From contig NC_085141.1 in NCBI RefSeq assembly GCF_024139115.2, positions 393,128,632 to 393,192,631 on the forward strand: a stretch of DNA of 64,000 nt, written 5' to 3'. Shown here one piece after another: positions 45,505 to 54,115 of the stretch. Source of the stretch: Armigeres subalbatus (Eukaryota > Arthropoda > Insecta > Diptera > Culicidae). A model generated the notes under the pieces. The model was not told where the DNA came from. It did not search any database and saw only the letters and a list, made by a program, of their open reading frames with translations. A program made the position numbers and the translations under genes. Each line of letters starts with the position of its first letter. Position 1 is the stretch's first letter.

Positions 45505-45583
45505 CTGCCGTCATCTGTCATCATCTGTCCCATGTTTGCTGGGATTCCCTATATACATGGGACAGTTATGCGTATAACGGCAG
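45505..45583. mobile_element. 79-base MITE, CTGCCGT ends, CATA duplication
   Basis: The inverted ends CTGCCGTCAT and ATAACGGCAG enclose CATGTTTGCTGGGATTCCCT and TATACATGGGACAG. CATA lies at 45501-45504 and 45584-45587. The block is absent from the related copy at 48814-49036. Confidence 0.65.
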
Positions 45584-45664
45584 CATAGTTAAGACAATTT
45601 GTAATTTTAAATAGTGATGGAAAATTGAAGCGAATCGAATGGAGCCTTTTTATTACATCACATA

Positions 45665-46151
45665 GGGGGAGATCCCCCAGCGCCGGACACCTCCCAATAC
45701 CGGACACTTCTAAAAGCGGCACTTGCAGTCTTCACTCATGTAATAGGAACTTGGTCATATTTGCACATTATGCAATAGTGTCCGGTACTCGGTCCGGTAA
45801 AAGTGTCCCTTTCTGAACCGTGAAAATGTTCGCCAAAATTCATCATTAAAATACATCCCCCAAAAACGTGTTCAAATGATCAAATCTAGACCAACATTTG
45901 AAAAGGGCGTAACAGCCAAAATTTATTCCTTCTGATTCTTTCTCTACATATAAAGCTTTATATGTGGACGAAGAATCAGAAGGAATAATTTTTGGCTGTT
46001 AAGCCCTTTTCAAATGTTGGTCTAGAAATATAGTTTGTATGAATCATCAATATCATATTTTGTGTATATGGTATAAAAGTAAGTATAATCCGGATGCTTA
46101 GAAAGATTTTCGTTAAATGGCTTATGTGTCCGACACTGGGGGATCTCCCCC
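45665..46151. mobile_element. 487-base MITE with GGGGGAGATCCCCCAG termini and TA duplication
   Basis: The left end GGGGGAGATCCCCCAGCGCC then GGACAC and the right end GTGTCCGACACTGGGGGATC then TCCCCC are inverted with two mismatches in 26. TA lies outside each end (45663-45664 and 46152-46153). Comparison with the uninterrupted copy at 48814-49036 shows a single TA in the empty target. TA targets are typical of Tc1/mariner transposition. The interior includes a 140-base hairpin. Confidence 0.78.
45887..46026. repeat. Near-perfect hairpin with ~60-base arms inside the MITE
   Basis: TCTAGACCAACATTTGAAAA, then GGGC and onward to GATTC (about 45943), is mirrored by GAATCAGAAGGAATAA and onward to TCTAGA (about 46026). 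The loop is itself palindromic (CATATAAAGCTTTATATG). It may be a further nested foldback element. Confidence 0.75.
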
Positions 46152-46171
46152 TATCCTGTAACATTTTTATA

Positions 46172-46370
46172 CACCCAATTCTGTTTTTACACGGATTTTT
46201 TTTACACGGCCGTGTAAAAAAATCCCATACATTTTTTTTTTCCAAAGTTGCTCCATTTTGCATGATTCGTCGAGAAATCATAGAACTTTTTTTACACGAA
46301 TTTTCAAATTTTGAACTGAAAACTTTTTTTACACGGAACGCATCCCCCGTGTAAAAAAAAAACAATCGGG
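46172..46370. mobile_element. 199-base MITE, CACCC / ACACGG termini, TATA duplication
   Basis: CACCCAATTCTGTTTTTACA at the left and TGTAAAAAAAAAACAATCGG then G at the right are inverted. Reiterated TTTTTTTACACG motifs fill the body. TATA stands at 46168-46171 and 46371-46374, and once in the uninterrupted copy at 48814-49036. Confidence 0.72.
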
Positions 46371-46381
46371 TATACTGTGTA

Positions 46382-46800
46382 GGCTCTACCAACAGTTTTA
46401 TTTGTGTTAAACCTGCTCCAGAGATGTCATCCAAGAAAACCCCTCGAGTTAAGACCTTTGGGTCTACAGGAGTATCCAAAGATTAGCCAGTTTGTAATAC
46501 CAAGATTAGAATGCGTTCTCAGAATATGTTCTTCGTCATCCAAGAATTCTCTGGAGTTAAGACCTTTGTTTATAACTTATAACTTACAAGTTACAAGCTG
46601 CAGTTATAAGCAACGCCGCCTCTTGCAAGAAGCGCTCATTACACTGAGCACCGATTAGTATTCCTGAACAATTTTGCCGAATACAATTTGGTTGTAAGTA
46701 CGATGGATCTCAAGCTAGCGCAATATTCCGCACATGCAGAATATTGTAAGCACACTAGTGCCACCTAATTGTAAAATTCCTAATTATTTTTTTCGATGAT
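46382..46800. other. Spacer, no gene seen
   Basis: It contains a loose direct repeat, GAGTTAAGACCTTTGGGTCT (46445) and GAGTTAAGACCTTTGTTTAT (46553), about 108 bases apart with similar flanks (ATCCAAGAA). Confidence 0.4.
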
Positions 46801-46807
46801 TTTGCTA

Positions 46808-48060
46808 AAGACATTATTTTTATTATTTATTCAGACTAAGGCCAAAGTGGCCTGTGCGGTATATAAGAGTCTTCTTCATTCGGCTCGGTTCATGGCTACA
46901 CGTCGCCAACCACGCAGTCTACGCAGGGTCCGTAAGTCATCTTCCACCTGATCGATCCACCTTGCCCGCTGCGCACCTCGCCTCTTGTGCCCGTCGGATC
47001 GTTGTCGAGAACCATTTTCACCGGGTTATTGTCTTCTCTTGAACCTCTTCCTATCATGTACTTCGTCTTCGACGTGTTGATGACTAGTCCGATCCGCTTG
47101 GCTTCCCTCTTCAGTCTGATGTAGGCTTCCTCCATCTTCTCAAATTCACGTGCCATAATATCTATGTCGTCGGCGAAGCCAAATAGCTGGACGACTTATT
47201 GAAAATTGTACCACTCGTGTTAATCCCTGCTCTTCGTATTACCCCTTCCAAAGCGATGTTGAATAGCAGACACGAAAGACCTCGAAGGGACTCGATAATG
47301 CCCCTGAAACTCGAACTACGCACATCACCCGATCCATCGTCGCCTTGATCAACCGTATCAGTTTATCCGGAAATCCGTTTTCGTGCATTAGCTGCCATAG
47401 CTGGTCCCGATCGATTGTGTCATATGCGGCTTTGAAGTCGATGAATAGATGATGTGTGGGCACGTTGTATTCGCGGCATTTCTGCAGTACTTGGCGAATG
47501 GCGAACACCTGGTCCGTGGTGGAGCGTTCACCCATAAAACCCACCTGGTACTGCTCCACAAACTCCCTTGCAATTGGTGCTAGTCGACGGCATAAAATTT
47601 GGGAGAGTACCTTGTCAGCAATGTGATTGCGCGGTGGTTGCTACAATCCAGCTTATCGCCCTTTTTGTAGATGGGACACACGACAACTGCCATCCACGCC
47701 TGCGACAGAACTTTCTCCTCCCAAATCTTGGTAATGACAGTGCTCTAGCCTGTGCCTTAAAATGCTTTCCTGGTAGTTGGTCAACCCCAGGCGCTTTGTT
47801 GTTCTTCAGCCGGCCAATCTCCTCCTGGATGTCCTGGAGATTCGGAGCCGGAAGTCGCATGTCCTGCGCACGTTCTCCCAGGTCCATCACCATACCGTCT
47901 GCCACATCGCCATTCAGGTGTTCTTCGTAGTGCTGCCGCCACCTTTGGATCACCTCACGCTCGTTCGTAAGAAGGTTCCCGTTTATGTCCTTACACATAT
48001 CAGGCTGTGGCACGTGGCCCTTACGTGAACGGTTTAACTTCTCATAGAACTTTCGTGTGT
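46808..48060 (-). pseudogene. RTE-like non-LTR retrotransposon remnant: reverse transcriptase and C-terminus
   Basis: Three minus-strand frames in order give a broken pol. 47615-48013 holds the linker and first RT block (DINGNLLTNEREVIQRWRQH, then LKNNKAPGVDQLPGKHFKAQ). 47239-47559 holds the RT core (QVGFMGERSTTDQVFAIRQV, then HHLFIDFKAAYDTIDR). The catalytic FADDID lies near 47165-47182, followed by VINTSKTKYM. From about 47000 down comes the typical RTE-type C-terminus (RARWIDQVEDDLRTLRR, then MNRAE, a stop codon and RRLLYTAQATLAL). Several frameshifts and stops separate the parts, and the endonuclease is missing, so it is a dead, 5'-truncated copy. RTE or a near relative is inferred from the KNNKAPG and EDDLRTL patterns. 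The 3' end near 46808 is AT-rich. Confidence 0.78.
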
Positions 48061-48091
48061 TATTACTTGCGGATACATGGAGCTTTTTATA

Positions 48092-48212
48092 TAGGTTTAA
48101 CAGGGCCCACTGTCAAACCCCACCACATCCTAGGCAGGCGCCACAACTCGCAGATGGCCTGGGGAGGGATCGTCAAGCCCTTGGACATGGTCCCTGCTGC
48201 CCCCAAGACATA
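48092..48212 (-). mobile_element. R1-clade 5' UTR fragment
   Basis: Minus-strand GGGGGCAGCAGGGACCATGT, then CCAAGGGCTTGACGATCCC and CTCCCCAGGCCATCTGCGAG, parallels the 5' end of the R1-clade copy at 51440-51517. Only the extreme leader is present. Confidence 0.6.
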
Positions 48213-48371
48213 ATTTTTACAAATTTCAAATGTGTGCGATAGTAATATTTAGAATGTAGAAAATTACATATACCGAAATATCTTGAGTTAGTCTAAAATA
48301 ATGATTTCGTGTATACCAACACCTAGCGGCTAAGTTCAAAATGGGTAGGATATTGAGATATAAGTAAATAA

Positions 48372-48616
48372 TTTATTTATTTTCAGGCTAAACCCAGAGA
48401 GGCCTGTGCAGTGCTTAGAAGTCTTCTCCATTCAGCTTGGTCCATGGAGGCACGTCGCCAACCACGGATGGATGGTTCTCCCAATAGCTAATGTAATTCG
48501 TGGTTCATTCGCCTCCTCCACGTACCGTCCGCCATCGGTACCCCACCATAAATGGTACGCAGCACTTCAGAAACACCAAGTGCGCGTAGGTCCTTGGTCT
48601 CGTGTCCGTAGAGAAC
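48372..48616 (-). mobile_element. Second RTE-like 3'-end fragment
   Basis: The stretch TTATTTTCAGGCTAAACCCA, then GAGAGGCCTGTGCAGTGC, then CTTGGTCCATGGAGGCACGT and CGCCAACCACG parallels the 3' end at 46808-46920 (AGGCCAAAGTGGCCTGTGCG, TCGGTTCATGGCTACACGTC). It is the same orientation and family and is heavily truncated. Confidence 0.65.
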
Positions 48617-48659
48617 TACCGGTCTAATGAACTCTAGTCGATCAGATCGTTTTGCTTAG

Positions 48660-49109
48660 GCATGAAAACATACTTTCAAGAGGCTCAGAGGCGTCCTCCC
48701 ACGATGCAAAGGAAGCCTCCTTTTAAGTGGCTTGAAAGTCGCCTCTCTGCTAGAGGCTCAGAAGCCTCTTATCAAGGGCTTGAAACTGTTCTTTCAAGAG
48801 GCCTGGAAGCCTACACAGTATAAAAATGTTACAGAGTATATGATGTAACAAAAAAGCTCCGTTCGATTCGACTCATTTTTCCATCACTTTTTTAAATTAC
48901 AAGTCGGCGTTACTAAGGAGCTTGTATTCAATACTGCATATAAGAAAAAGTTGAATGTTAAATTAGAGGCTATTGAACACAAAAATAAGCGTTTTAATAT
49001 TTCCATGGCGTGTAATTTTTAGATTTTTTAACTGTGTACTTTCAAGAGGGGGTGGAATAGTGCAATAGTTCGAAGGGGTACCTTTCAAGAAAAAGGTTAA
49101 GAACCGCTG
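48660..49109. mobile_element. Truncated hAT-type element copy with short array C, interrupted by a MITE
   Basis: Degenerate TTTCAAGAGGCTCAGAAGCC units run to 48813, resume after 49038 and end in GGGGTACCTTTCAAGAAAAA then GGTTAAGAACCGCTG at 49109, the same right end as the hAT-type copy at 39073. The left terminus is missing. Confidence 0.7.
48814..49036. mobile_element. 223-base MITE with CACAGT termini inserted at TA
   Basis: The ends are CACAGTATAAAAATG and TTTTTTAACTGTG. TA lies at 48812-48813 and 49037-49038. Joining the flanks across one TA gives GAAGCCTACTTTCAAGAG, a normal array C unit, which proves the insertion. It is homologous to the nested copy at 45440-46379. Confidence 0.82.
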
Positions 49110-49129
49110 CACTAGGCATATAAAATAAT

Positions 49130-49248
49130 GAGAGAAGGTTCGTTTGGCTGAAACTCATGCGACCTAATGCCACTTGGCCAAGTAACAATCAAGGCCGAAA
49201 GTCAATTTACCCGATTTTTATTTGGTCGAACTACACATTTGACGGAAA
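49130..49248. repeat. Degenerate GGCCGAA-type minisatellite
   Basis: Units like GTTCGTTTGGCTGAAAC, CCACTTGGCCAAGTA, AAGGCCGAAAGTC and TTTGGTCGAACTAC resemble the array at 2805-2857/6976-7105 and directly abut the 3' end of the R1-clade copy. Confidence 0.55.
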
Positions 49249-49399
49249 GTGTACCCGCCCGGTTGACAGACGCCGCGAAAGCGACGATACCATGTTGTTC
49301 TTTGCGCGGCCACTTGTTCGATAAAAGGATCGAGCTCGACCACAGGGCATGACCACCGGTATGACCCATGAAGCCGACTCCGATCCCTTGGACCGCCTC

Positions 49400-49675
49400 T
49401 TAACTAGCCATCCTTGAGTCCACGCGCCACCTTCTGAGTAGCTCCGAGACGATTTGGGCGATAGCCGATAAAACGGCGTTCCAGTCAACTTCGGCTTTAC
49501 ACATCCTCCGAACTTGGTTGTCCGGGGTAGTGTCCAGACCACATGTGGCAAACATGTGGTCACGCATTGCGCGAAAACGTGAGCACACGAACAACACGTG
49601 TTCCGCCGTTTCCTCTAAACCTGCGCACACCAAACACTCGGGCGAGGCCGAGCAAGCCAGCTGCGTTACCTGCAC
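49400..49675 (-). pseudogene. R1-clade ORF2 remnant: first codons joined to the C-terminal knuckle
   Basis: The frame starts with VQVTQLA, the same start seen in ORF2 at about 3220 (VQVTQLN). After a few residues it passes directly into CLVCAGLEETAEHVLFVC, the terminal Cys-His knuckle equivalent to the one at 5755-5810, then RRMCKAEVDWNAVLSAIAQI, and stops at 49400. About 850 residues, including the whole endonuclease and reverse transcriptase, are missing at one point near 49655. The frame is open across the junction. It can be a simple internal deletion or template switch, and the product would have no enzymatic activity. Confidence 0.75.
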
Positions 49676-51296
49676 TGTGATTTTTCAGCACGCTTAAACG
49701 CCGGGCACTTCGAACCCCCCATGGGGTGCTTGCTGTTCACAGCTTTGCTGGAACAAATAAAACAATTGGGAGGGTTCGTGCAGCATTGTGCCTTATGTCC
49801 CTCCAATCCGCAGCGTCGGCAGAGATTGCTTCTGTCAGGGCCTTTGCAGTCCCATTGCTTGTGCCCCGGTTCCAGGCACTTGAAGCAAACTTCGGGTTGC
49901 TCGTATATGCCCACAGGGCACACCGACCATTCCACCTTGACGCTCCCTAACTTGACTACCTTGGAGGCGTCCGCTGCAGATAGCCGAACCAATGCTACCT
50001 GCGTCCCTGCCGGACCTTTCCGTAGCCGAACGGCTGCGGTGGGCGTCTCCACTTCACACTGTCGCCGCAGTGCCGTGACGAGCTCTTCGACTTCGGTGAT
50101 CTCGTCCAGGTCTTTAACCCTTAGATTCACCTCCGTCGTGAGTGCCCTCACCTTGACCGTCTCGCCTAGGACTTCCTCCGCCAACTTTTTGTAGGCGGCG
50201 CCCTTTTGCGAGACGCCCCGCTTCAGCTCGAGGATCATCTCGCCCATCCGGATACGTCTTATTCGACGAACGTCGGCGCCGAGTTCACCGAGCTTGACGT
50301 CACTCCTCATCGCCTTCAAGACGTCCGAGTACTTAGCCTCGTCCATTTTGATGACTAGGGCATCGCCCCTGGAACGATTATCGCCTCTCCTAGACTGCCT
50401 CCTACCCTCATTCGCATGGGCCTTCTTTTAGACCCTTGACGTCTTCGCTTTCATCTTGTTCTTGACCACGGTCCAGGTGGCGTCATCCCCTTCTATTTCC
50501 CTGGTCTGGTGCGGCTGATAGCTCTCAGCCTGCCGTAACCTCTTACCACCGTCTTTCCTGGGTGGACGGACCTTTCCAGATCCTTCCTCCCCCGGTTTTG
50601 GAGGTACCTGGCCGGGGTTCAGCTTCCCAGCCCCACTACCCTTGTTCGGGGTAGTAACCCTCCGCGTTTTGGAGCGGCCCCCAGGGAGCTCATCCCCGCA
50701 GTCACCCCCGACGTGCCCGCAAATACTTGAGCCTCAGTCTGGGTAGACTTTGGCACCACCGTCTTCGCTGACACGCCCTCGGTCGATTCGACCTTGCCCG
50801 AGTCCGCGAATCCTTGGGCCTCAGTCTGGGTAGACCTCGACTCCACGGATTTCACGGGTTTACACTTGGCCGTCCCGACCGCCCTCTCTAGCTTGGCGTC
50901 CAACATCGACTTTCGAAGTTTCAGCAAGCTCCTCTTGAGGTCCTTACTGATATTATGCTTCGATGACGCAAAGTCGATGATGGCGTCCAGCTGTTCCGTC
51001 GCCACCTCGAAGGCCGAAAGCCCATCGCGTTTGCGGTTCATCGCCTCCACAAGCCATGGGCCGTCCATAACCTCTACCGGCATAGCCGAGGAGAAGGTTA
51101 AGTGACCCACGCTGGCGCTGCGCACCGAGCTACCGACTATTGCCTCTGGCCTCCTAGGCGGAGACCTGAACAACCCACCTCTTGCGAAGGGGTTGTCGCC
51201 TACACTACTACCACTAATTGAAGAATTGACTTGGTTTTCCATTTTGGTCCCACGAGTTGCTCGGGAAAAGAGGTCCACCACGCCAGAGCCCAGCAT
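49666..51296 (-). pseudogene. R1-clade gag-like ORF1, near full length with a frameshift and a stop
   Basis: The likely start is the ATG at 51296, or the later one in TKMENQVNSS. The first part (to about 50690) has low-complexity Ser/Gly sequence and a helical block (LDAIIDFASSKHNISKDLKR), plus the doubled motif RSTQTEAQ/KSTQTEAQ. A frameshift near 50690 leads to a basic linker, then an in-frame TAA at 50428-50430. The frame then continues without break from about 50427 to 49666, with the coiled region around EVEELVTALRRQCEVETP, the block AGTQVALVRLSAADASKV, and the knuckles CFKCLEPGHKQWDC and CRRCGLEGHKAQCC. These bind element RNA in the retrotransposon particle. The end overlaps ORF2. The two lesions make it non-functional. 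Confidence 0.82.
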
Positions 51297-51517
51297 GACG
51301 CGGTAAGGGACAATTACTGTGGAGGGTGCCCAGGTACCCCACAGGCTCCGTTAAAGGCCTAGCTCATTATTTCACCCCCCCTCTGGCCATGCAACCCCTC
51401 GGCACGGGTCGCTTGACGCCTTGGGATTAGGGGTTAGGGACGATGGTCCCGGTCTAACTCGCAGTGGCCATGGGGAGGGGTCGTCAAGCCCTTGGACAAA
51501 GTCCCTGCTGCCCCCGT

Positions 51518-51780
51518 GTGTGTGTGTGTGTGTCTGTGCGCAGCCGCCCAAAAAAAATGTCACTCATTTTCCAGGTCTTTATCCTTAACCGATTTACTCG
51601 CAACAAGTTGCATTCGACGCAGGATACTCTACCATTGTTTCCTATTGAAAATTGGTCAGATCGGACTATGGGCTCGGAAGTTATGGCCAAAATACCACTT
51701 TTTTATAGAAAAAATGAGTAAAAAAACTCAAAGGTGCAGCCCAATAGGGTTGTACGCAAAGGTGACGTAGGACTACGTAG
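51518..51780 (-). mobile_element. Second copy of the 167-base-unit element next to (GT)n
   Basis: (GT)n at 51516-51537 is followed on the minus strand by TTTTGGCCATAACTTCCGAG, CCCATAGTCCGA and CAATTTTCAATAGGAAACAA, then ATCCTGCGTCGAATGCAACT, the unit of 22975-23830. There is about one and a half units, in opposite orientation. Confidence 0.7.
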
Positions 51781-52126
51781 CTATTCGAAATTGATAGTAT
51801 TTGCCATAATAATTTGTGTCGTTTTATTAACATTGAGCAAACTGCTCGGAGGCCAACTGAATCAAGAAGTCGAATAGTTCCCAGTTGGATGGACTTTGAG
51901 TCTCTAACCGTGGAATTAACATGACTCATCGGCCGCTGAAGCCACACATTCAGTCGGGGACATCACAATCCTTACTTTGCCACGTACGCTTACATCGCGG
52001 GCGAAAACTAAACGTTGCAAATAAATATATTTGCGTTTGATTTCACGCCACTTCTGATTCTGCTTATTTCTCCTTTATTTCAGCCATTTTTGAGGATGGT
52101 GTCCTCCAAAAAGGTCTTTATGCATA
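51781..52126. other. Spacer, no gene seen
   Basis: AT-rich. A pyrimidine tract ending TTTATTTCAG (52072-52081) looks like a plus-strand 3' splice site, but no exon could be recognised behind it. Confidence 0.3.
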
Positions 52127-52665
52127 CAAAAGAAGGTTGATCCGACAATCCGATATGAACTTTCTTTAAAGTGCAAAACTCAATCGTAACTAGCAAATTT
52201 GATAGCGCGGCGGAGGAAGATTATGCGATTAATTTGAACGGATGGAATCACTAACAGCAACCAAGCTACCACGCAAAGCCCGATGCCGCCGAAACAATCT
52301 ATTTTCGCAATTAACTCTTTCTTTCCATAAAATACTGGTCCTGAGAAGAACCAACTTTCTTTTCCCAATGCGCCTTCTGTCCAATAACTAACTGCATCCA
52401 ATCGCTTGTCGACACCTTGCGTTGCAACTGTCCGACCGCCACTCGATGATTTTTCGCTAAGCCTCCAAATGTTGAAATATTTTTTCAGCATTGCCACCCA
52501 CTCAGTGCTGCTGTGTCCGCTCCGCTTCATTGAATGTCGAACCGCTCTCTGTGGAATCCCGATCAAAATGGCTCGCGCGCGCCGGAAAGCAGCTCTTTAG
52601 TATTTAATAAATTAAGCTCGTTAGCCCCGCCCCTTTGTGATCTGTTATGGGTGTAAATATAATGT
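52127..52665. repeat. Direct duplication, copy 1 (~540 bases, partner 901 bases downstream)
   Basis: It runs from TACAAAAGAAGGTTGATCCG to GTGATCTGTTATGGGTGTAA and matches 53028-53566 closely over its whole length, including ORF, GC-rich box and the ATTTAATAAATTAAG spacer. Confidence 0.85.
52180..52491 (-). CDS. Small ORF, copy 1 of a duplicated pair; predicted single-membrane-span protein, function unknown
   Basis: Starting at the ATG in WVAMLKKYF (52491) the product has 103 residues; an upstream in-frame ATG at 52530 would give 116. The N-terminus is basic and Ser-rich without acidic residues at first (MLKKYFNIWRLSEKSSSGGR), like a mitochondrial presequence. A hydrophobic segment GGIGLCVVAWLLLVIP lies near residues 70-88, followed by a basic tail (FLRRAIKF). 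I do not recognise the family; a small inner-membrane subunit would fit the shape, but that is a guess. A GGGGCGGGGC box stands about 130 bases upstream at 52625-52634 (minus). The second copy at 53086 matches at 89 of 103 positions. It could be a real gene, a processed gene copy or part of an unknown element. Confidence 0.4.
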   Translation of the reverse strand: MLKKYFNIWRLSEKSSSGGRTVATQGVDKRLDAVSYWTEGALGKESWFFSGPVFYGKKELIAKIDCFGGIGLCVVAWLLLVIPSVQINRIIFLRRAIKFASYD

Positions 52666-52679
52666 GCACTCAACGATTA

Positions 52680-52830
52680 ATGAAGGGGCGGGGCTAATGG
52701 AATTACTTCATTAGATATAAGAAAGCTGCTTTTCGGTGCGCGCGGGCCATTTCGATCGAGATTCCGCAGACAACGGACCATTCGAAGAATGACAAATTCT
52801 AAGAATCCTATGAAATTTTCTCGATTCTTA
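52680..52830 (+). repeat. Inverted partial copy of the same unit between the two direct copies
   Basis: On the plus strand GGGGCGGGGCTAATGG, then GAAAGCTGCTTTTCGGTGCG, CGCGGGCCATTTCGATCGAG and ATTCCGCAGA parallels the upstream part of the duplicated unit read on the minus strand. It breaks off after about 130 bases. With 52625-52640 it forms two GC boxes facing apart about 50 bases from each other. Confidence 0.65.
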
Positions 52831-53027
52831 ATTTGGTTATGAGATGTAGTTTATCTTAGATGCGTATTGTTGCGAGAAACGACAACAGTTTCTTCAGAGC
52901 TTCTTCATATTGCAAAACATTAGCTTTCGAAATCTGGCTGTCCGAGCGACGTTCACCGATGGGTGGTTGCTGTCTAAAGTTTCCACTGAGGTGGCGTCTT
53001 CATTGATTTTATACAAAAGCCACCATT

Positions 53028-53566
53028 TTATACAAAAGAAGGCTGATCCGACAATCCGAAATAAACTTTCTTCAAAGTGCAAAACTCAATCGTAAATAGC
53101 GAATTTGATAGCGCGTCGGAGGGAGATGATGCAATAAATTTGAATGGATGGGATCACTAACAGCAACCAAGCTACCACGCCAAACCCGATGCCACCGAAA
53201 CAGTCCATTTTCGCAATTAACTCTTTCTTTTCATAAAATGTTGGTCCTGAGAAGAACCAATTTGCTTTTCCCAATGCGCCTTCTGTCCAATAACTAACTG
53301 CATCCAATCGCTTGTCGACACCTTGCGTTGCAACTGTCCGACCGCCACTTGATGATTTTTCGCTAAGCCTCCAAAAGTTGAAATAAATTTTCAGCATTGC
53401 CACCCACTCTGTGCTGCTGTGTCCACTCCGCTGCATTGAATGTCGAACCGCTCTCTGTGGAATCCCGATCAAAATGGCTCGCGCGCGCTGAACAGCAGCT
53501 TTCTTGTATTTAATAAATTAAGTCCGTTAGCCCCGCCCCTTTGTGATCTGATATGGGTGTAAATAT
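53028..53566. repeat. Direct duplication, copy 2
   Basis: It pairs with 52127-52665 (see there). Differences are scattered single substitutions, with one or two small indels. Confidence 0.85.
53086..53397 (-). CDS. Small ORF, copy 2 of the duplicated pair
   Basis: It starts at the equivalent ATG (53397, in VAMLKIYFNFW) and has 103 codons with the same layout: Lys/Ser-rich N-terminus, invariant TVATQGVDKRLDAVSYWTEG, hydrophobic GGIGFGVVAWLLLVIP and a basic tail. The 14 replacements relative to copy 1 lie mainly in the first 15 residues and after the invariant block, while the central 37-residue stretch is identical. Both copies are free of stops and frameshifts, which is mildly in favour of coding function or of a very recent duplication. 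The next upstream feature on the minus strand is GGGGCGGGGC at 53530-53539. Confidence 0.4.
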   Translation of the reverse strand: MLKIYFNFWRLSEKSSSGGRTVATQGVDKRLDAVSYWTEGALGKANWFFSGPTFYEKKELIAKMDCFGGIGFGVVAWLLLVIPSIQIYCIISLRRAIKFAIYD

Positions 53567-53934
53567 AAATCGAGCTGGCAGAACAACACATCTTCAAGAA
53601 AAGAGATGCTGTCTGGAAAAATCTTTTTTTAAATTTGTAAATATAATTCCTCCCATGAAAATAGCGACGATACCAAACTTTTTTATATTTGGTGTTGAGG
53701 GAATATTCTTTCTGTGTTGAACAATGTTAGATGGTAGTTAACATCGAGTCTTAACCTAGTTTAGTATGCTTAATGCTAGACTTTATTGTTCATGTATATA
53801 GTGTTGAGAAATTTTCATGTTAAATTATTGTGTATAGATAAATCTTTACATCACATAGTTATTCATTTGTTTACATAGATTCTCATATTCTGTTTTTCAA
53901 ATATTTATGTTATATGTGATGTTATTTACAATAT

Positions 53935-54115
53935 TTTTTCAGAAATTTATTTATTTATGAAGATAGTTATTTATTTATTTATCAAATTTATTTATTCATG
54001 TTGAGAGTTATTTATTTGTTTATGTTGATAGTTATTTAGTTTTCAAATTTATTTATTTATTTATTTATGCTGAACGTTATTTATTTATTTATTTTCTAAA
54101 ATATTTATTTTTGTT
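53935..54115. repeat. TTTA-rich microsatellite region
   Basis: Repeated TTATTTATTTA words are interrupted by GTTGAGAGTTA- and GTTGATAGTTA-like segments. Confidence 0.8.

Larger units (their letters stand above)
45440..46379. mobile_element. MITE (CACAGT ends, TA target) containing three smaller MITEs
   Basis: The host sequence matches, in inverse orientation, the 223-base uninterrupted copy at 48814-49036: AACTTTTTCTTGCG...TTGAATACAAGCTCC, then TTTTAAATAGTGATGGAAAA, then TGTAACATTTTTATA and ACTGTG at 46374-46379 followed by TA. Relative to that copy, three extra blocks are present (45505-45583, 45665-46151, 46172-46370). The left terminus is not clearly preserved. Confidence 0.75.
49249..51517 (-). 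mobile_element. R1-clade non-LTR retrotransposon with intact 5' end and deleted EN/RT
   Basis: From 5' (51517) to 3' it contains a leader (GGGGGCAGCAGGGAC onward, to 51297), gag-like ORF1, a junction near 49655, and the last ~85 codons of ORF2. The endonuclease and reverse transcriptase are absent. It differs in sequence from the copy at 2858-6975, so this is another family of the same clade. No poly(A) or target duplication is visible at 49249. Confidence 0.75.
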
